Source: Verrucomicrobia bacterium 12-59-8 (GTDB lineage: Bacteria; Verrucomicrobiota; Verrucomicrobiae; Verrucomicrobiales; Verrucomicrobiaceae). Taken from it: a DNA stretch of 32,899 nucleotides. This document shows positions 8,113-16,236 of the stretch, in pieces. How positions within the stretch are numbered: the stretch's first letter is position 1; each line of letters starts with the position of its first letter. The position numbers and the translations under genes are program-made. The DNA is taken from contig NCCR01000040.1 of assembly GCA_002279765.1 (NCBI GenBank), forward strand, positions 1-32,899. Direction: 5' to 3'. The notes under the pieces were generated by a model. The model did no database searches. It saw nothing but the letters and a program-made list of their open reading frames with translations, and was not told where the DNA came from.

Positions 8113-9741
8113 ATGAGCGCGGAGCCTTCTCTGTTTCACGGCTGGCGTGCGCGCACGCACCACCTCACGCGCAATCGTCGTTTCCTGCTGCGCACCGCCG
8201 CCAGCATCACCGCCACAGGGATGATCATCGCCTGTGTGATCGTGATCGGCAGTGTCACACCGGGTGAGCCACCGGAGGATTTTGCGGTCCCCCCTGCTTT
8301 GAGCCGCTTGCATCAGGAGTTTCATCAATTGCGGAATGAATCCACTCCGCAACCGCGCCAGTTTGCCGTCTGGCTGCGCATGCTCCTGGCGCAGCTCCCG
8401 CAATTGACCAAGGGCGAAGACGCGGATGCGTTTCAGAGTTTCACCCAGACGGGAAAGCTCGGCGGCTATGAGGTGGAACAGCTCATCCAGAAGCATGCCA
8501 CCACAGATGCCCCGGCCGGTTTGTTTCAGGGCTTCCTTGCGGCAACGCTCGCTGCGGACCCGGCAGCGCTGCAGCAGTTGGAGCGCAAAGCCCGCGCCAC
8601 GCCTCCAGAAATGCTTGCCGCAGAGCTGCTCGGCAGCGTGCAACAACGCCGCCACGACATCCCGGCGGCCATGGCGGCGTTTTACACCGAGGGCCTGCAC
8701 TTTGCGGATGCCTCCACCTCACGGGAGGAGGCTCTGCACCTGGCCGTGACACAGCGTGACCTTAAACTCCTGCGCGCCATCGCTGCCCAGCCCGGCTGGA
8801 TCGAGCATTGCCCTCCGCTGCTGCAGCACCATGCGGGCTCTCTGCTGGGCGATGTCTGGATGCAATGGCACGGCCTCTTCCGCCACCGCCTGGATGAAAT
8901 TCCCTATGGCATGCTCGCGCTCGCATGCTTCGCCGCAGCACTGTGGTATTTCATCCTGGTGCAGCACAGCGACCACGAACGCTGGCGCTGGGCGCGTCCC
9001 ATCGCCGCCCTCACTGCCGGGGTGGCCAGCGTGTGGCCCACGCTCACCATCCTCGCTTATCAGGAATACGTGCAGGGCATGACGGCTGACGCCCCCTTCC
9101 CGCACGATTTGATCTACTACGTCGCGGGAGTGGGACTGCGGGAGGAAGGCTGCAAGCTCCTGCTCTTTGCATTGTTCTTGCCGTGGTTGATGTGGCGTCG
9201 GACACCGGGCTTGGCACTGCTCACGGGTGCTTTTGTCGGGCTGGGGTTTTCGCTGGAGGAAAACATCGGCTACTACCAGGATTTCGGCGGCAGCATCGCG
9301 TGGACACGATTCCTCTCGGCCAACTTCCTCCACATCTCCCTCACCGGTATCTGTGCGCACAGCCTCTACCGCATGCTGCTCACCCGCTTCGCACGGGCAG
9401 ATGAATTCATCAGTACCTTCCTCCTGGTCGTCGTCGCGCATGGTGGGTACGATTACCTCTCAGTCAGCAGGCTCGATGACAACGGCTGGCTCTCCATCAT
9501 CATCCTCGTCCTCAGTGCCGCCCGCTTCATAGACCTGCTCGGTGAGGAAACACGCCCGGTGGGTCTCACCATTGCTCCACGTGCTGTTTTCACCTTTGGC
9601 TCCGCCATTTTGATCGCCATCTCATTCATCCTTGGTGCCTGGAGTACCCGCACCATGGCAGGCGTGGCAGCTGCGGGTCAGGAATGCCTCAGCATGGTCC
9701 CCATCGCACTGCTTTACTGGCGGAAGTTTGAAAATGCCTGA
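8113..9741 (+). CDS. PrsW-family glutamic intramembrane protease with large N-terminal extracytoplasmic domain
   Basis: The C-terminal half (about 262-542) is a polytopic PrsW domain (PF13367, related to the CPBP/Rce1 clan). The first signature is EEGCK (344-348), the second FSLEEN (379-384), with conserved His407, His416 and His443 (VAHGGYDYL) in later membrane helices; these Glu/His residues are the expected active site. Residues 1-30 are basic, 31-48 form a membrane anchor, and about 55-260 form a helical domain absent from the short PrsW of Bacillus, which cleaves an anti-sigma factor. The frame extends 66 codons further upstream, but that stretch is antisense-like and overlaps the preceding gene, so I use the ATG at 8113. 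Its neighbours are a small membrane protein and cardiolipin synthase. The substrate is unknown; no anti-sigma factor is encoded next to it. Confidence 0.85.
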   Translation: MSAEPSLFHGWRARTHHLTRNRRFLLRTAASITATGMIIACVIVIGSVTPGEPPEDFAVPPALSRLHQEFHQLRNESTPQPRQFAVWLRMLLAQLPQLTKGEDADAFQSFTQTGKLGGYEVEQLIQKHATTDAPAGLFQGFLAATLAADPAALQQLERKARATPPEMLAAELLGSVQQRRHDIPAAMAAFYTEGLHFADASTSREEALHLAVTQRDLKLLRAIAAQPGWIEHCPPLLQHHAGSLLGDVWMQWHGLFRHRLDEIPYGMLALACFAAALWYFILVQHSDHERWRWARPIAALTAGVASVWPTLTILAYQEYVQGMTADAPFPHDLIYYVAGVGLREEGCKLLLFALFLPWLMWRRTPGLALLTGAFVGLGFSLEENIGYYQDFGGSIAWTRFLSANFLHISLTGICAHSLYRMLLTRFARADEFISTFLLVVVAHGGYDYLSVSRLDDNGWLSIIILVLSAARFIDLLGEETRPVGLTIAPRAVFTFGSAILIAISFILGAWSTRTMAGVAAAGQECLSMVPIALLYWRKFENA

Positions 9742-9780
9742 ACCCACATCTGGCCGAGTTGTGTCTGGCACTCCGCCCTG

Positions 9781-11244
9781 ATGTGCGCATGCTGTGGCAT
9801 GAGCTGGTTTTTACACACTTTTTGGACCGACACGCTGGCGCTCGTCTCCATCATAGGTTCAATCGTCGCGCTGACCCACCTGCTGCTGCGGCACAGGGAC
9901 TACCGCTCGGCGGCATTCTGGATGGCGATGATCGTGCTGGAGCCGCTCTTCAGCCCGCTGCTGTACCTTTTGCTCGGCATTAATATTCTGCGCCGCAGTG
10001 GCCGCCGCTACCGCAGCGGCATCCATGAACCATGGCGCGATCCGGTGGCGGACCAGCCGCTGCCCGTCGCAGACACTGACAGCTGTACCACACAGGAGCA
10101 TCAGCATCTGGCACGCACCCTGGACCGCATCTCGCGCTTCACCCTCACCGTCGGCAACCACCTTGACATCCTGCACAACGGTGACGAGGCGATGCCGCGC
10201 ATGCTGGAAGCCATCCGTGGCGCCCGGCACAGCATCACGCTGGCCAGCTACATCTTCGAAGCCACCGGCATCGGTGCCGACTTCGTAGCCGAACTCTCCG
10301 CCGCAGTGAAGCGTGGTGTGCAGGTGCGTGTGATGGTGGATGACGCCGGCACTCGCTACGCCTGGCCGCCCGTAGTGGATGCACTGACACGCGCCGGAGT
10401 GACGGCACGCCGCTTCATGCCCAGCCGGATGGTCCTGCGCCTGATCACCATGAACCTGCGCAACCACCGCAAGATTCTCGTGGTTGACGGCAGCACGGCC
10501 TTCACCGGCGGGATGAACATTCGTGAGGGTAACATGGTCGCCCGCAAGCCAAAGCACGCCGTGCATGACCTGCACTTTGCAGTCACCGGCCCATGCGTGG
10601 CGCAAATCCAACGGGTGTTTGCAGAAGACTGGGCCTTTTGCACTGGCGAGTTACTTGAGGGTCCGTTGTGGTTCCCCGACCTGGCCGCCACGGGCAGCAC
10701 CAGCGCCATCGGCATCGTCGATGGTCCGGACGAAGACATGGAGGTGATGCCTGCCGCGTTTTTTGCTGCGCTCAATGCCGCGCGCACGGAGGTGAAGATC
10801 ATCACCCCCTACTTTCTGCCCAATGCGGTGCTCATTGCAGCGCTGCGGCTGTGTGCCGTGCGCGGTGTGCAGGTGACCATCCTCACCCCGGCGGAGAACA
10901 ACATCCCGTTTGTGGGGTGGGCCGCACAGACCATCTATCCCGACCTGCTCTCCATGGGCTGCCGCATCTTTGAATCCGCCCCGCCGTTTGATCATTCCAA
11001 ATTGTTCCTCATCGACGGCGTGTGGTCCTTCCTCGGTTCCACCAACTGGGACCCGCGCAGCCTGCGCCTGAACTTTGAGTTCAACCTCGCCTGCCATGAT
11101 GCCGAGCTTTGCCAGCGGCTCGCTACGGAAATGGACGCCAAGCTGGTCCACAGCCGTGAAATCACGTGCGAGATGCTGGAGGCCGCGCCGGTCTTGCAGC
11201 GCCTGCGCAACGGCTTTGCCCGCCTCTTCATTCCCGCACTGTAA
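9781..11244 (+). CDS. cls: Cardiolipin synthase (phospholipase D family)
   Basis: The enzyme condenses two phosphatidylglycerol molecules (or PG with another phospholipid) into cardiolipin at the inner membrane. The 487-residue protein has two N-terminal membrane segments (about 13-35 and 45-70) and two PLD domains with intact HKD motifs: HRKILVVD (229-236, followed by FTGGMN) and HSKLFLID (405-412, followed by FLGSTNWD). Length and order match bacterial ClsA-type enzymes. It follows the PrsW-like gene by 39 bp and ends the operon. A PLD-family phosphatidylserine synthase is less likely given the N-terminal membrane hairpin. The 282 bp after it contain no gene and no clear terminator. Confidence 0.9.
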   Translation: MCACCGMSWFLHTFWTDTLALVSIIGSIVALTHLLLRHRDYRSAAFWMAMIVLEPLFSPLLYLLLGINILRRSGRRYRSGIHEPWRDPVADQPLPVADTDSCTTQEHQHLARTLDRISRFTLTVGNHLDILHNGDEAMPRMLEAIRGARHSITLASYIFEATGIGADFVAELSAAVKRGVQVRVMVDDAGTRYAWPPVVDALTRAGVTARRFMPSRMVLRLITMNLRNHRKILVVDGSTAFTGGMNIREGNMVARKPKHAVHDLHFAVTGPCVAQIQRVFAEDWAFCTGELLEGPLWFPDLAATGSTSAIGIVDGPDEDMEVMPAAFFAALNAARTEVKIITPYFLPNAVLIAALRLCAVRGVQVTILTPAENNIPFVGWAAQTIYPDLLSMGCRIFESAPPFDHSKLFLIDGVWSFLGSTNWDPRSLRLNFEFNLACHDAELCQRLATEMDAKLVHSREITCEMLEAAPVLQRLRNGFARLFIPAL

Positions 11245-11526
11245 GAAGTTTTGCATCTTTTGGCAAAACCAACCGTATCTAGCAACGTTGTAAGCCCCAC
11301 CTAGCCATGATGCCACGCGGATTTCCGTCTTCCCTTCCATGCACCGGCCGCTGCCGTGGCATGACAGTGGTGGTTTTTTCGGGAATAAAGCCGCTGTCGG
11401 CAGCATCTCACTTGAACGCATGAAGTCATTATCCTCCTGCACCTGAAACCTTTGCCCCGGCAGACGGGGCCGCTGCCGCGCACAGTACAACGCGCACCCC
11501 ATAACTCAAACCATCCAGATCCAATC

Positions 11527-11904
11527 ATGAAGAAACTCATCGCACTCGTCTTCGCCCTCGTCGCCACCGCCGGTTTTGCCGCCGAGTTCCCGGACATCAG
11601 CATTGCCGATCTCAAGCAGGCCATCGCCGACAAGAAAGTCACCGTCATCGACGTGAACGGCTCCGCCTCCTACGGGGCTGGCCATGTGCCAACCGCCATC
11701 GACTTCCAAGCCCAAGGCGACTCCATCGCCAGCTCTCTGCCTGCTGACAAGGGCGCGCTTGTCGTCGCTTATTGCGGTGGCCCCCAGTGCAGCGCCTACA
11801 AGGCCGCCGCCAAGGCCGCTGAAAAGCTCGGCTACACCAATGTGAAGCATCTCTCCGCTGGCATCTCCGGCTGGAAAGCCGCTAAAGAAACTCTGGAGAA
11901 GTAA
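11527..11904 (+). CDS. Periplasmic rhodanese-like protein
   Basis: A 125-residue single-domain rhodanese (PF00581) with a classical signal peptide, MKKLIALVFALVATAGFAA, so it should act in the periplasm. The fold is visible as DLKQAIADKKVTVIDVNG, GHVPTAIDF and the loop YCGGPQCSAYKAA, where the first Cys is at the catalytic persulfide-carrying position; the domain closes with LSAGISGWKAA. The frame could extend to 11452, but the signal peptide fixes the start at 11527. It stands alone, with a terminator just after it. The role may be sulfur transfer or redox sensing; secreted rhodaneses are poorly characterised. Confidence 0.88.
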   Translation: MKKLIALVFALVATAGFAAEFPDISIADLKQAIADKKVTVIDVNGSASYGAGHVPTAIDFQAQGDSIASSLPADKGALVVAYCGGPQCSAYKAAAKAAEKLGYTNVKHLSAGISGWKAAKETLEK

Positions 11905-11925
11905 TTTTTACACAGAGTCCACCCA

Positions 11926-11964
11926 CCGGGTGCGCGGGAGTCAATCCTGCCACCCGGCTTTTTT
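11926..11964 (+). terminator. Rho-independent terminator after the rhodanese gene
   Basis: CCGGGTG (11926-11932) pairs with CACCCGG (11951-11957), and inside it GCGGGA (11934-11939) pairs with TCCTGC (11945-11950, one G-T pair). One C is bulged and the loop is GTCAA. The hairpin of about 13 pairs is followed by C and six Ts (11959-11964), the textbook layout on the plus strand. On the minus strand no T run follows, so it is unlikely to serve the convergent ROK gene. Confidence 0.85.
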
Positions 11965-11983
11965 GTGTCCGCTGCCAGACGGA

Positions 11984-13117
11984 TCAAGCTGGCTCCCACG
12001 CTTCCATAGCCAGACTTGCCGCACCAAGCGCCCCGGCATCGTCACCCAGCGTCGAAGGCACCACCTTCAATCCGGCACCTCGCAGCGCGGGCATCTGTGC
12101 GCATGCGACCTCGCAGATCGAATGACAAAAGCGCTCCCCCAGCATCGTCAGCGGCCCGTGCAGAATGAAGACACCAGTGTCGATGACCAAATGCAGCAAG
12201 CCAATCACGCGGGCGTAGTCGGCACACACGGCGTCCCATTCCGGCCCTGCCGACCCGGCCAAGGCCGAAAGGCCTGCGCGTAGATCTTCGGGCAGCATGC
12301 CCTGGCCGCCCACTCCCGCGAGCCTCCGCCATGTCGCGGGAGCACTCAGCGCATGGTGAAGTTCCTGACCGCCACCTGCTCCATGCATCAACGGCCAAGG
12401 CCAGCGCCCCACCTCCCCGGCGGCATGATGCGCGCCTTCGATCACTCGACCGCCCTGTACTATGGCGACGCCAAAGCCACTGCGCGGACCTAGGATCACA
12501 TAATCGTTTAGACCGTGCCCCATGCCAAACCAGCGCTCCGCCAGTGCGATCGCCCGCAGATTGTTCTGTAAAATAACCGGGACATTCAGCCTGGAACCGA
12601 TTTTCTCGACCAGCGGCACCTGCTTCCAATCCGGAATGAACGCATAGTACAATCCCACACCGGCCTGCGCATCCACCAGCCCAGGAACCCCGATACCAAC
12701 CGAGAGTAGTGGACCTTGCATCGTCACAGCCAGCTTGGCCACACAATCGAGAATCGACTTGATTACCTGTTCTGCCAGCACCTCTGCTGGGAGCAGCAGT
12801 TCCACGGTCGTCTTCAGGCCACCGGAAAAGTCCACGCCCACGGCTTGAATGCGGTGCGCATTGAACTCCACACCCACAAACCAGCCCGCCTGCGCTTGAG
12901 TGGTCAAAATCCGCCGCGGTCTTCCCATCGGCCCTTGGTTCAAGCCCGATTCGTTCAGATAATGCTCGGCGATCAAGTGATCGACATACAGCCCGGTGGT
13001 CGAAGGTGAAATCCCCAGCGCCTTGGCCAGAGTCGTGCGCGATGTGGCGCGACCGCTGCGCACCTGCAACACGGCGGCCGCAAGCGTTTCACGTTGGACA
13101 ATGGGGTTTTTTCGCAT
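11984..13117 (-). CDS. ROK-family transcriptional regulator
   Basis: A 377-residue protein with an N-terminal winged helix-turn-helix (about 10-70; TSRTTLAKALGISPSTTGLYVDHL, then GRPRR) and a C-terminal ROK sugar-sensing domain (GIGVPG, NNLRAIALAERWFG, SGFGVAIV, GAHHAAGEVG). In ROK kinases the second N of NN is usually the catalytic Asp, and the Cys-rich zinc motif after GEVG is missing here, so this is a sensor and not a sugar kinase. Regulators of this type (NagC, Mlc, XylR) bind a sugar or sugar phosphate and repress nearby catabolic genes. It is divergent, with 68 bp between starts, from the flavin monooxygenase and Gfo/Idh/MocA genes, which are its likely targets. Confidence 0.9.
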   Translation of the reverse strand: MRKNPIVQRETLAAAVLQVRSGRATSRTTLAKALGISPSTTGLYVDHLIAEHYLNESGLNQGPMGRPRRILTTQAQAGWFVGVEFNAHRIQAVGVDFSGGLKTTVELLLPAEVLAEQVIKSILDCVAKLAVTMQGPLLSVGIGVPGLVDAQAGVGLYYAFIPDWKQVPLVEKIGSRLNVPVILQNNLRAIALAERWFGMGHGLNDYVILGPRSGFGVAIVQGGRVIEGAHHAAGEVGRWPWPLMHGAGGGQELHHALSAPATWRRLAGVGGQGMLPEDLRAGLSALAGSAGPEWDAVCADYARVIGLLHLVIDTGVFILHGPLTMLGERFCHSICEVACAQMPALRGAGLKVVPSTLGDDAGALGAASLAMEAWEPA

Positions 13118-13133
13118 TCGAATAAAAAGCCTG

Positions 13134-13161
13134 TTGATCTCTCACTGTCCAGCAGGATCAA
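13134..13161. promoter_or_regulatory. Candidate operator between the ROK gene and the monooxygenase operon
   Basis: An inverted repeat TTGATC (13134-13139) and GATCAA (13156-13161), 22 bp apart start to start (about two helical turns), sits in the middle of the 68-bp divergent gap. Position and spacing suit a dimeric regulator such as the neighbouring ROK protein, but a 6-bp arm is short and the site is unproven. Confidence 0.3.
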
Positions 13162-13185
13162 TGCATTCCCTTCAACATTCTTTTC

Positions 13186-14337
13186 ATGAGTGATTTACCC
13201 ATCCGCACCCCTGATCGCAAGTGTGAAGTGGCCTGGTTCTCCGCCCTCTGCTCCGACGATTACGAATTTCTCGGCATTCCTGATGGCTCCATCCGCTCCA
13301 ATTTCGCACACTGCGGCGACATTGTGAAGAAAGCCGACGCCCTCGGCTATCAGAACATTCTGCTGCCTTCCGGCTGGATCGCCGGCCAGGACGCCCTGGC
13401 CTTTGCCGCCGCCATGGCACCACTGACGACGCAGATCAATCAGCTCGTCGCCCTGCGCATGGGCGAAGTCTGGCCCCCCATGCTCGCTCGGGCGCTCGCC
13501 ACCGTCGATCACATCGCCAAAGGCAGGCTGTGCATCAACATCATCTCCTCTGACATGCCCGGCATGAAGGAGAGCAATGAAGTCCGCTACGCCCGTGCCA
13601 GCGAAATCATCCAGATCCTGCAGGGTCTGTGGCGCACCGACGGCCCGTTTGAATGGAAGGGTGACTACTACAACATCAGCCTGCCCACCACCGAGCCCGC
13701 CAAGCCCTACCAGCAAAACGGCGGCCCACTGCTCTACTTTGGCGGCATCTCGCCTGCGGCGCAGGATTTGTGCGCCAAGCACTGCGACGTCTTCCTCATG
13801 TGGCCTGAGACCGAAGACCGCATCGCCGAAACCATGCGCGTCATGTCCGAAAAAGCCGTCAGCTACGGCCGCAAGATCGACTTCGGCTTCCGTGCCCATG
13901 TCATCGTGCGTGAAACCGAAGCCGAAGCCCGCGCCGCTGCCGACCTGCTCATTTCCAAGCTCACCGCCGAAAAAGGTGCCGAGATCAAAGCCCGCTCCCA
14001 GGACAGCCAGAGCGCCGGGGTGAAACGTCAAGACGAACTCCGCGCGCAGAGCGCCGACCTCTACCTCGAGCCCCATCTCTGGAGCGGCATCGGCCTCGCC
14101 CGCAGCGGCTGCGCCAGCGCCATCGTCGGCAATCCCGAACAAGTCCTCGCCAAGCTCAACGGCTACATGGACATGGGCATGCGCGCCTTCATTCTCAGCG
14201 GCTACCCCCATCTCGAAGAATGCGATCTCTTTGCCAAACATGTCCTGCCCCACCTCCCAACCTGCCGCCTGAACGAAGTACAGGGCCGCCGCGTTCCTGA
14301 TCCCGTCACCCCGCTCACCACCGCACCTCGTCATTGA
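13186..14337 (+). CDS. LLM-class flavin-dependent monooxygenase, SsuD-like (alkanesulfonate or sulfoquinovose monooxygenase type)
   Basis: A 383-residue bacterial-luciferase-like enzyme (PF00296) that would use reduced FMN and oxygen to cleave a carbon-sulfur bond, releasing sulfite. It resembles SsuD along its length: [11 protein letters not shown] near residue 60, [61 protein letters not shown] with the conserved His, [18 protein letters not shown] and [12 protein letters not shown]. The length equals that of E. coli SsuD. No flavin reductase (SsuE type) or ABC sulfonate transporter lies beside it, unlike the ssu operon. Instead it is followed after 1 bp by a Gfo/Idh/MocA gene and is divergent from a ROK sugar regulator, which suggests that the substrate is a sugar sulfonate. 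That is inference. Confidence 0.85.
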   Translation: MSDLPIRTPDRKCEVAWFSALCSDDYEFLGIPDGSIRSNFAHCGDIVKKADALGYQNILLPSGWIAGQDALAFAAAMAPLTTQINQLVALRMGEVWPPMLARALATVDHIAKGRLCINIISSDMPGMKESNEVRYARASEIIQILQGLWRTDGPFEWKGDYYNISLPTTEPAKPYQQNGGPLLYFGGISPAAQDLCAKHCDVFLMWPETEDRIAETMRVMSEKAVSYGRKIDFGFRAHVIVRETEAEARAAADLLISKLTAEKGAEIKARSQDSQSAGVKRQDELRAQSADLYLEPHLWSGIGLARSGCASAIVGNPEQVLAKLNGYMDMGMRAFILSGYPHLEECDLFAKHVLPHLPTCRLNEVQGRRVPDPVTPLTTAPRH

Positions 14338-14338
14338 T

Positions 14339-15385
14339 ATGTCTTCGCCCGTTCGTTTCGCTCTCGCTGGCTTCGGTGCCTGGGGCAAATTCCATGCCCA
14401 ATCCATCGCGGGAAATCCTGACGCCCGGCTCGTCGCCATCACAGCACCTTCGGAAGCCTCACGTGACGAAGCCCGCAGACTCTACCCCGAGGCTCTGATC
14501 TTTGCAGACAGCCTCGACATGATCGCCCAGGCCGAGTTTGACATCATCGACATCGCTACCCCCAGCCATACGCATCGTGAAATCGCCCTGGCCGCCATGG
14601 CAAAAGGCAAACATGTGCTGCTGGAGAAGCCCATGGCCATCACGCTCGACGACTGCAAAGCCATCGTCGCCGGAGCACGGCAATACGGCGTACATCTCGC
14701 CGTCGGGCATGAACTGCGTCTTTCCAGCCAGTGGGGCGAAATCAAAAACATCATCGCACGCGGCACCATCGGCGATCCGCAGTACGTCCTCGTCGAACTT
14801 TCGCGCAAACCCTACCGCCAGGGAGCCAGCGGCTGGCGCTATGATCAGAGCCGTGTCGGCAGCTGGGTGCTCGAAGAGCCCATCCACTTCTTCGACCTCG
14901 CCCGCTGGTATCTCGAAAGCAGCGGCGATCCCGTCGAACTCCACGCCTACGCCAACTCCCGCGACCCGCAGCGCCCAACCCTGTTCGACAACTTCAGCGC
15001 CATGTTCAAATACGCCAACGGCAGCTACGCCGTGGTGTCGCAAACACTCGCCGCCTTCGAACATCATCAAACCGTCAAAGTCAGCGGCACCAAGGGCGCG
15101 CTCTGGGCCGCATGGAGCGGCGCTCTCGATCGCACCCTTGAGCCCACCGCCTTTCTCAAGGTCTTCGATGGCGAAACACTGGAAGAAGTGAAACTCGAAA
15201 AACAAAGCGGAGAAGTCTTCGAACTCCGCGAAGAAATCGCCCAATGCATCGCGATGGTCCGCACCGGCAAACCACCCATCGCCACTGGCCTCGACGGCCT
15301 CTGGTCCGCCGGCCTCTGCCTCGTCGCCGAAGAATCCATCCGCCAGAACAAGCCGCTTCCTGTGGGTGAGATGCTGAAGTTCTGA
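14339..15385 (+). CDS. Gfo/Idh/MocA-family NAD(P)-dependent oxidoreductase
   Basis: A 348-residue protein with an N-terminal Rossmann domain (GFGAWG at 11-16 binds the dinucleotide, EKP at 96-98) and a C-terminal alpha/beta domain (PF01408 plus PF02894-like). His183 and Asp186 in EEPIHFFDLARW correspond to the usual HxxD catalytic pair. Members oxidise sugars and inositols, and some are NAD-dependent glycosidases (GH109, GH188). It begins 1 bp after the monooxygenase stop, so the two are one transcript and probably act on the same compound. The combination with an SsuD-like enzyme recalls sulfoquinovose pathways, in which an NAD-dependent sulfoquinovosidase of this family can feed a flavin monooxygenase. 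The 198 bp downstream hold a small perfect hairpin and the TetR control region. Confidence 0.88.
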   Translation: MSSPVRFALAGFGAWGKFHAQSIAGNPDARLVAITAPSEASRDEARRLYPEALIFADSLDMIAQAEFDIIDIATPSHTHREIALAAMAKGKHVLLEKPMAITLDDCKAIVAGARQYGVHLAVGHELRLSSQWGEIKNIIARGTIGDPQYVLVELSRKPYRQGASGWRYDQSRVGSWVLEEPIHFFDLARWYLESSGDPVELHAYANSRDPQRPTLFDNFSAMFKYANGSYAVVSQTLAAFEHHQTVKVSGTKGALWAAWSGALDRTLEPTAFLKVFDGETLEEVKLEKQSGEVFELREEIAQCIAMVRTGKPPIATGLDGLWSAGLCLVAEESIRQNKPLPVGEMLKF

Positions 15386-15497
15386 GGCAAATTGATTGTG
15401 AGGAAAACACTTCCCCAAGCTCAGACACCGCAGAACACCGTGAGTCACCACCCGCTGGCCGGCGGGATGAAGCCCGTGGCGGCAAAATAGAGTTGCC

Positions 15498-15514
15498 CAG
15501 TTGCGCCGCAACTG
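15498..15514. repeat. Perfect short inverted repeat (7-bp stem)
   Basis: CAGTTGC (15498-15504) and GCAACTG (15508-15514) flank a GCC loop. The hairpin lies between the Gfo/Idh/MocA stop and the TetR promoter region. No T run follows, so it is not a standard terminator, but it could stabilise the upstream mRNA end. Confidence 0.3.
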
Positions 15515-15542
15515 ACCTGATCACTCAAACATACAAAAAACT

Positions 15543-15570
15543 TTGACCGCCTACCTCATTCGGCTACATA
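15543..15570 (+). promoter_or_regulatory. Candidate TetR-gene promoter
   Basis: TTGACC (15543-15548) is a good -35 box, followed after 16 bp by a weak -10, TACATA (15565-15570). Transcription would begin inside the palindrome just downstream and within a few bases of the ATG at 15584, which would suit tight autorepression and a leaderless mRNA. Confidence 0.3.
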
Positions 15571-15585
15571 CCGACCGGTTTGTAT
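15568..15585. promoter_or_regulatory. TetR-type palindromic operator overlapping the TetR start codon
   Basis: The 18-bp site ATACCGACCGGTTTGTAT is palindromic at 14 of 18 positions (arms ATAC/GTAT, core ACCGGT). ACCGGT-centred palindromes are common binding sites of TetR-family repressors. It covers the first two bases of the ATG at 15584, so binding would block transcription of this gene and of the sigma factor gene behind it. Autoregulation is inferred. Confidence 0.6.
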
Positions 15586-16216
15586 GCCAAAAAAAGCCAC
15601 CAGCACCAAACGTGAACGCGATCCTTCCGCCACCCGGCAGCGGTTGATCGACGCCACCGTTCGTCTGATGCTGCAGCAGGGCTTCTCCGGCACTTCGGTG
15701 GATCAGATCTGCAAAGAGGCTGGCATGACCAAGGGTGCATTTTTCCATCACTTCGAAAACAAGGAATCCATCGGCACGGCGGCCGTCGAGTCGTGGGGCC
15801 AGATGGGCACCGCCCTCTATGCTGAAGCCTGGAAGGACACGACCCTTGATCCTCTGGAGCAACTGTACCGCATGTTTGACATCATGGTCGGCTTCACCCG
15901 GCGTCTGGATGAGGCAGCCTGCGTCTGCATGGTGGGCATGATGTCGCAAGAAATGTCCGCCACGAATCCGGCCTTTCAGGCCGCTTGCGCAAATGAGCTG
16001 AACCTTTGGACAGCCAACGTCGCCAAGATGCTCACCGCAGCGAAGAAACTGCACAAACCAAAGACGAAGTTTGATCCCATGCACGTGGCGTGGTTTCTCA
16101 ACAGCCTGTGGCAGGGCTCCATGCTCGTGGGCAAAGCCTGCCGCTCTCAGGAACTGATTCGTCACAATCTCAAACTGGCCCGCAACTACGTGGACGGCCT
16201 GTTTCAGGCGAACTGA
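15584..16216 (+). CDS. TetR/AcrR-family transcriptional regulator
   Basis: A 210-residue regulator with an N-terminal TetR helix-turn-helix (about 15-65: TRQRLIDATVRLMLQQGFSGTSVDQICKEAG, then the hallmark KGAFFHHFENKESI) and a helical ligand-binding domain. The segment EAACVCMVGMMSQEMSATNPAF matches a TetR subgroup in which this position carries one or more Cys, and in NemR a nearby Cys senses electrophiles; redox or electrophile sensing here is only a possibility. No Shine-Dalgarno sequence precedes the start, and a palindromic operator overlaps it. The sigma factor gene follows after 20 bp, so both regulators of the cluster probably share one transcript. Confidence 0.92.
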   Translation: MPKKATSTKRERDPSATRQRLIDATVRLMLQQGFSGTSVDQICKEAGMTKGAFFHHFENKESIGTAAVESWGQMGTALYAEAWKDTTLDPLEQLYRMFDIMVGFTRRLDEAACVCMVGMMSQEMSATNPAFQAACANELNLWTANVAKMLTAAKKLHKPKTKFDPMHVAWFLNSLWQGSMLVGKACRSQELIRHNLKLARNYVDGLFQAN

Positions 16217-16236
16217 ATCCCAAGTGGCCCCTCAGC

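Noticed and set aside
11245..11526. Possible gene or regulatory RNA before the rhodanese gene
   Set aside because: No open frame with coding character and only a 5-bp GCCCC/GGGGC hairpin near 11455-11470, so I see nothing supportable there.
13195..14442. Long open frame of 415 codons on the minus strand
   Set aside because: It is the mirror of the monooxygenase gene, whose SsuD-like sequence is unmistakable. In GC-rich genes the antisense frame often lacks stops; its translation has no recognisable domain.
15463..15478. CCCGC/GCGGG hairpin after the Gfo/Idh/MocA gene as a terminator
   Set aside because: No T run follows it.
14459..15511. Open frame of 350 codons on the minus strand
   Set aside because: Antisense of the Gfo/Idh/MocA gene, with repetitive Gly/Ala/Asp composition and no family match.
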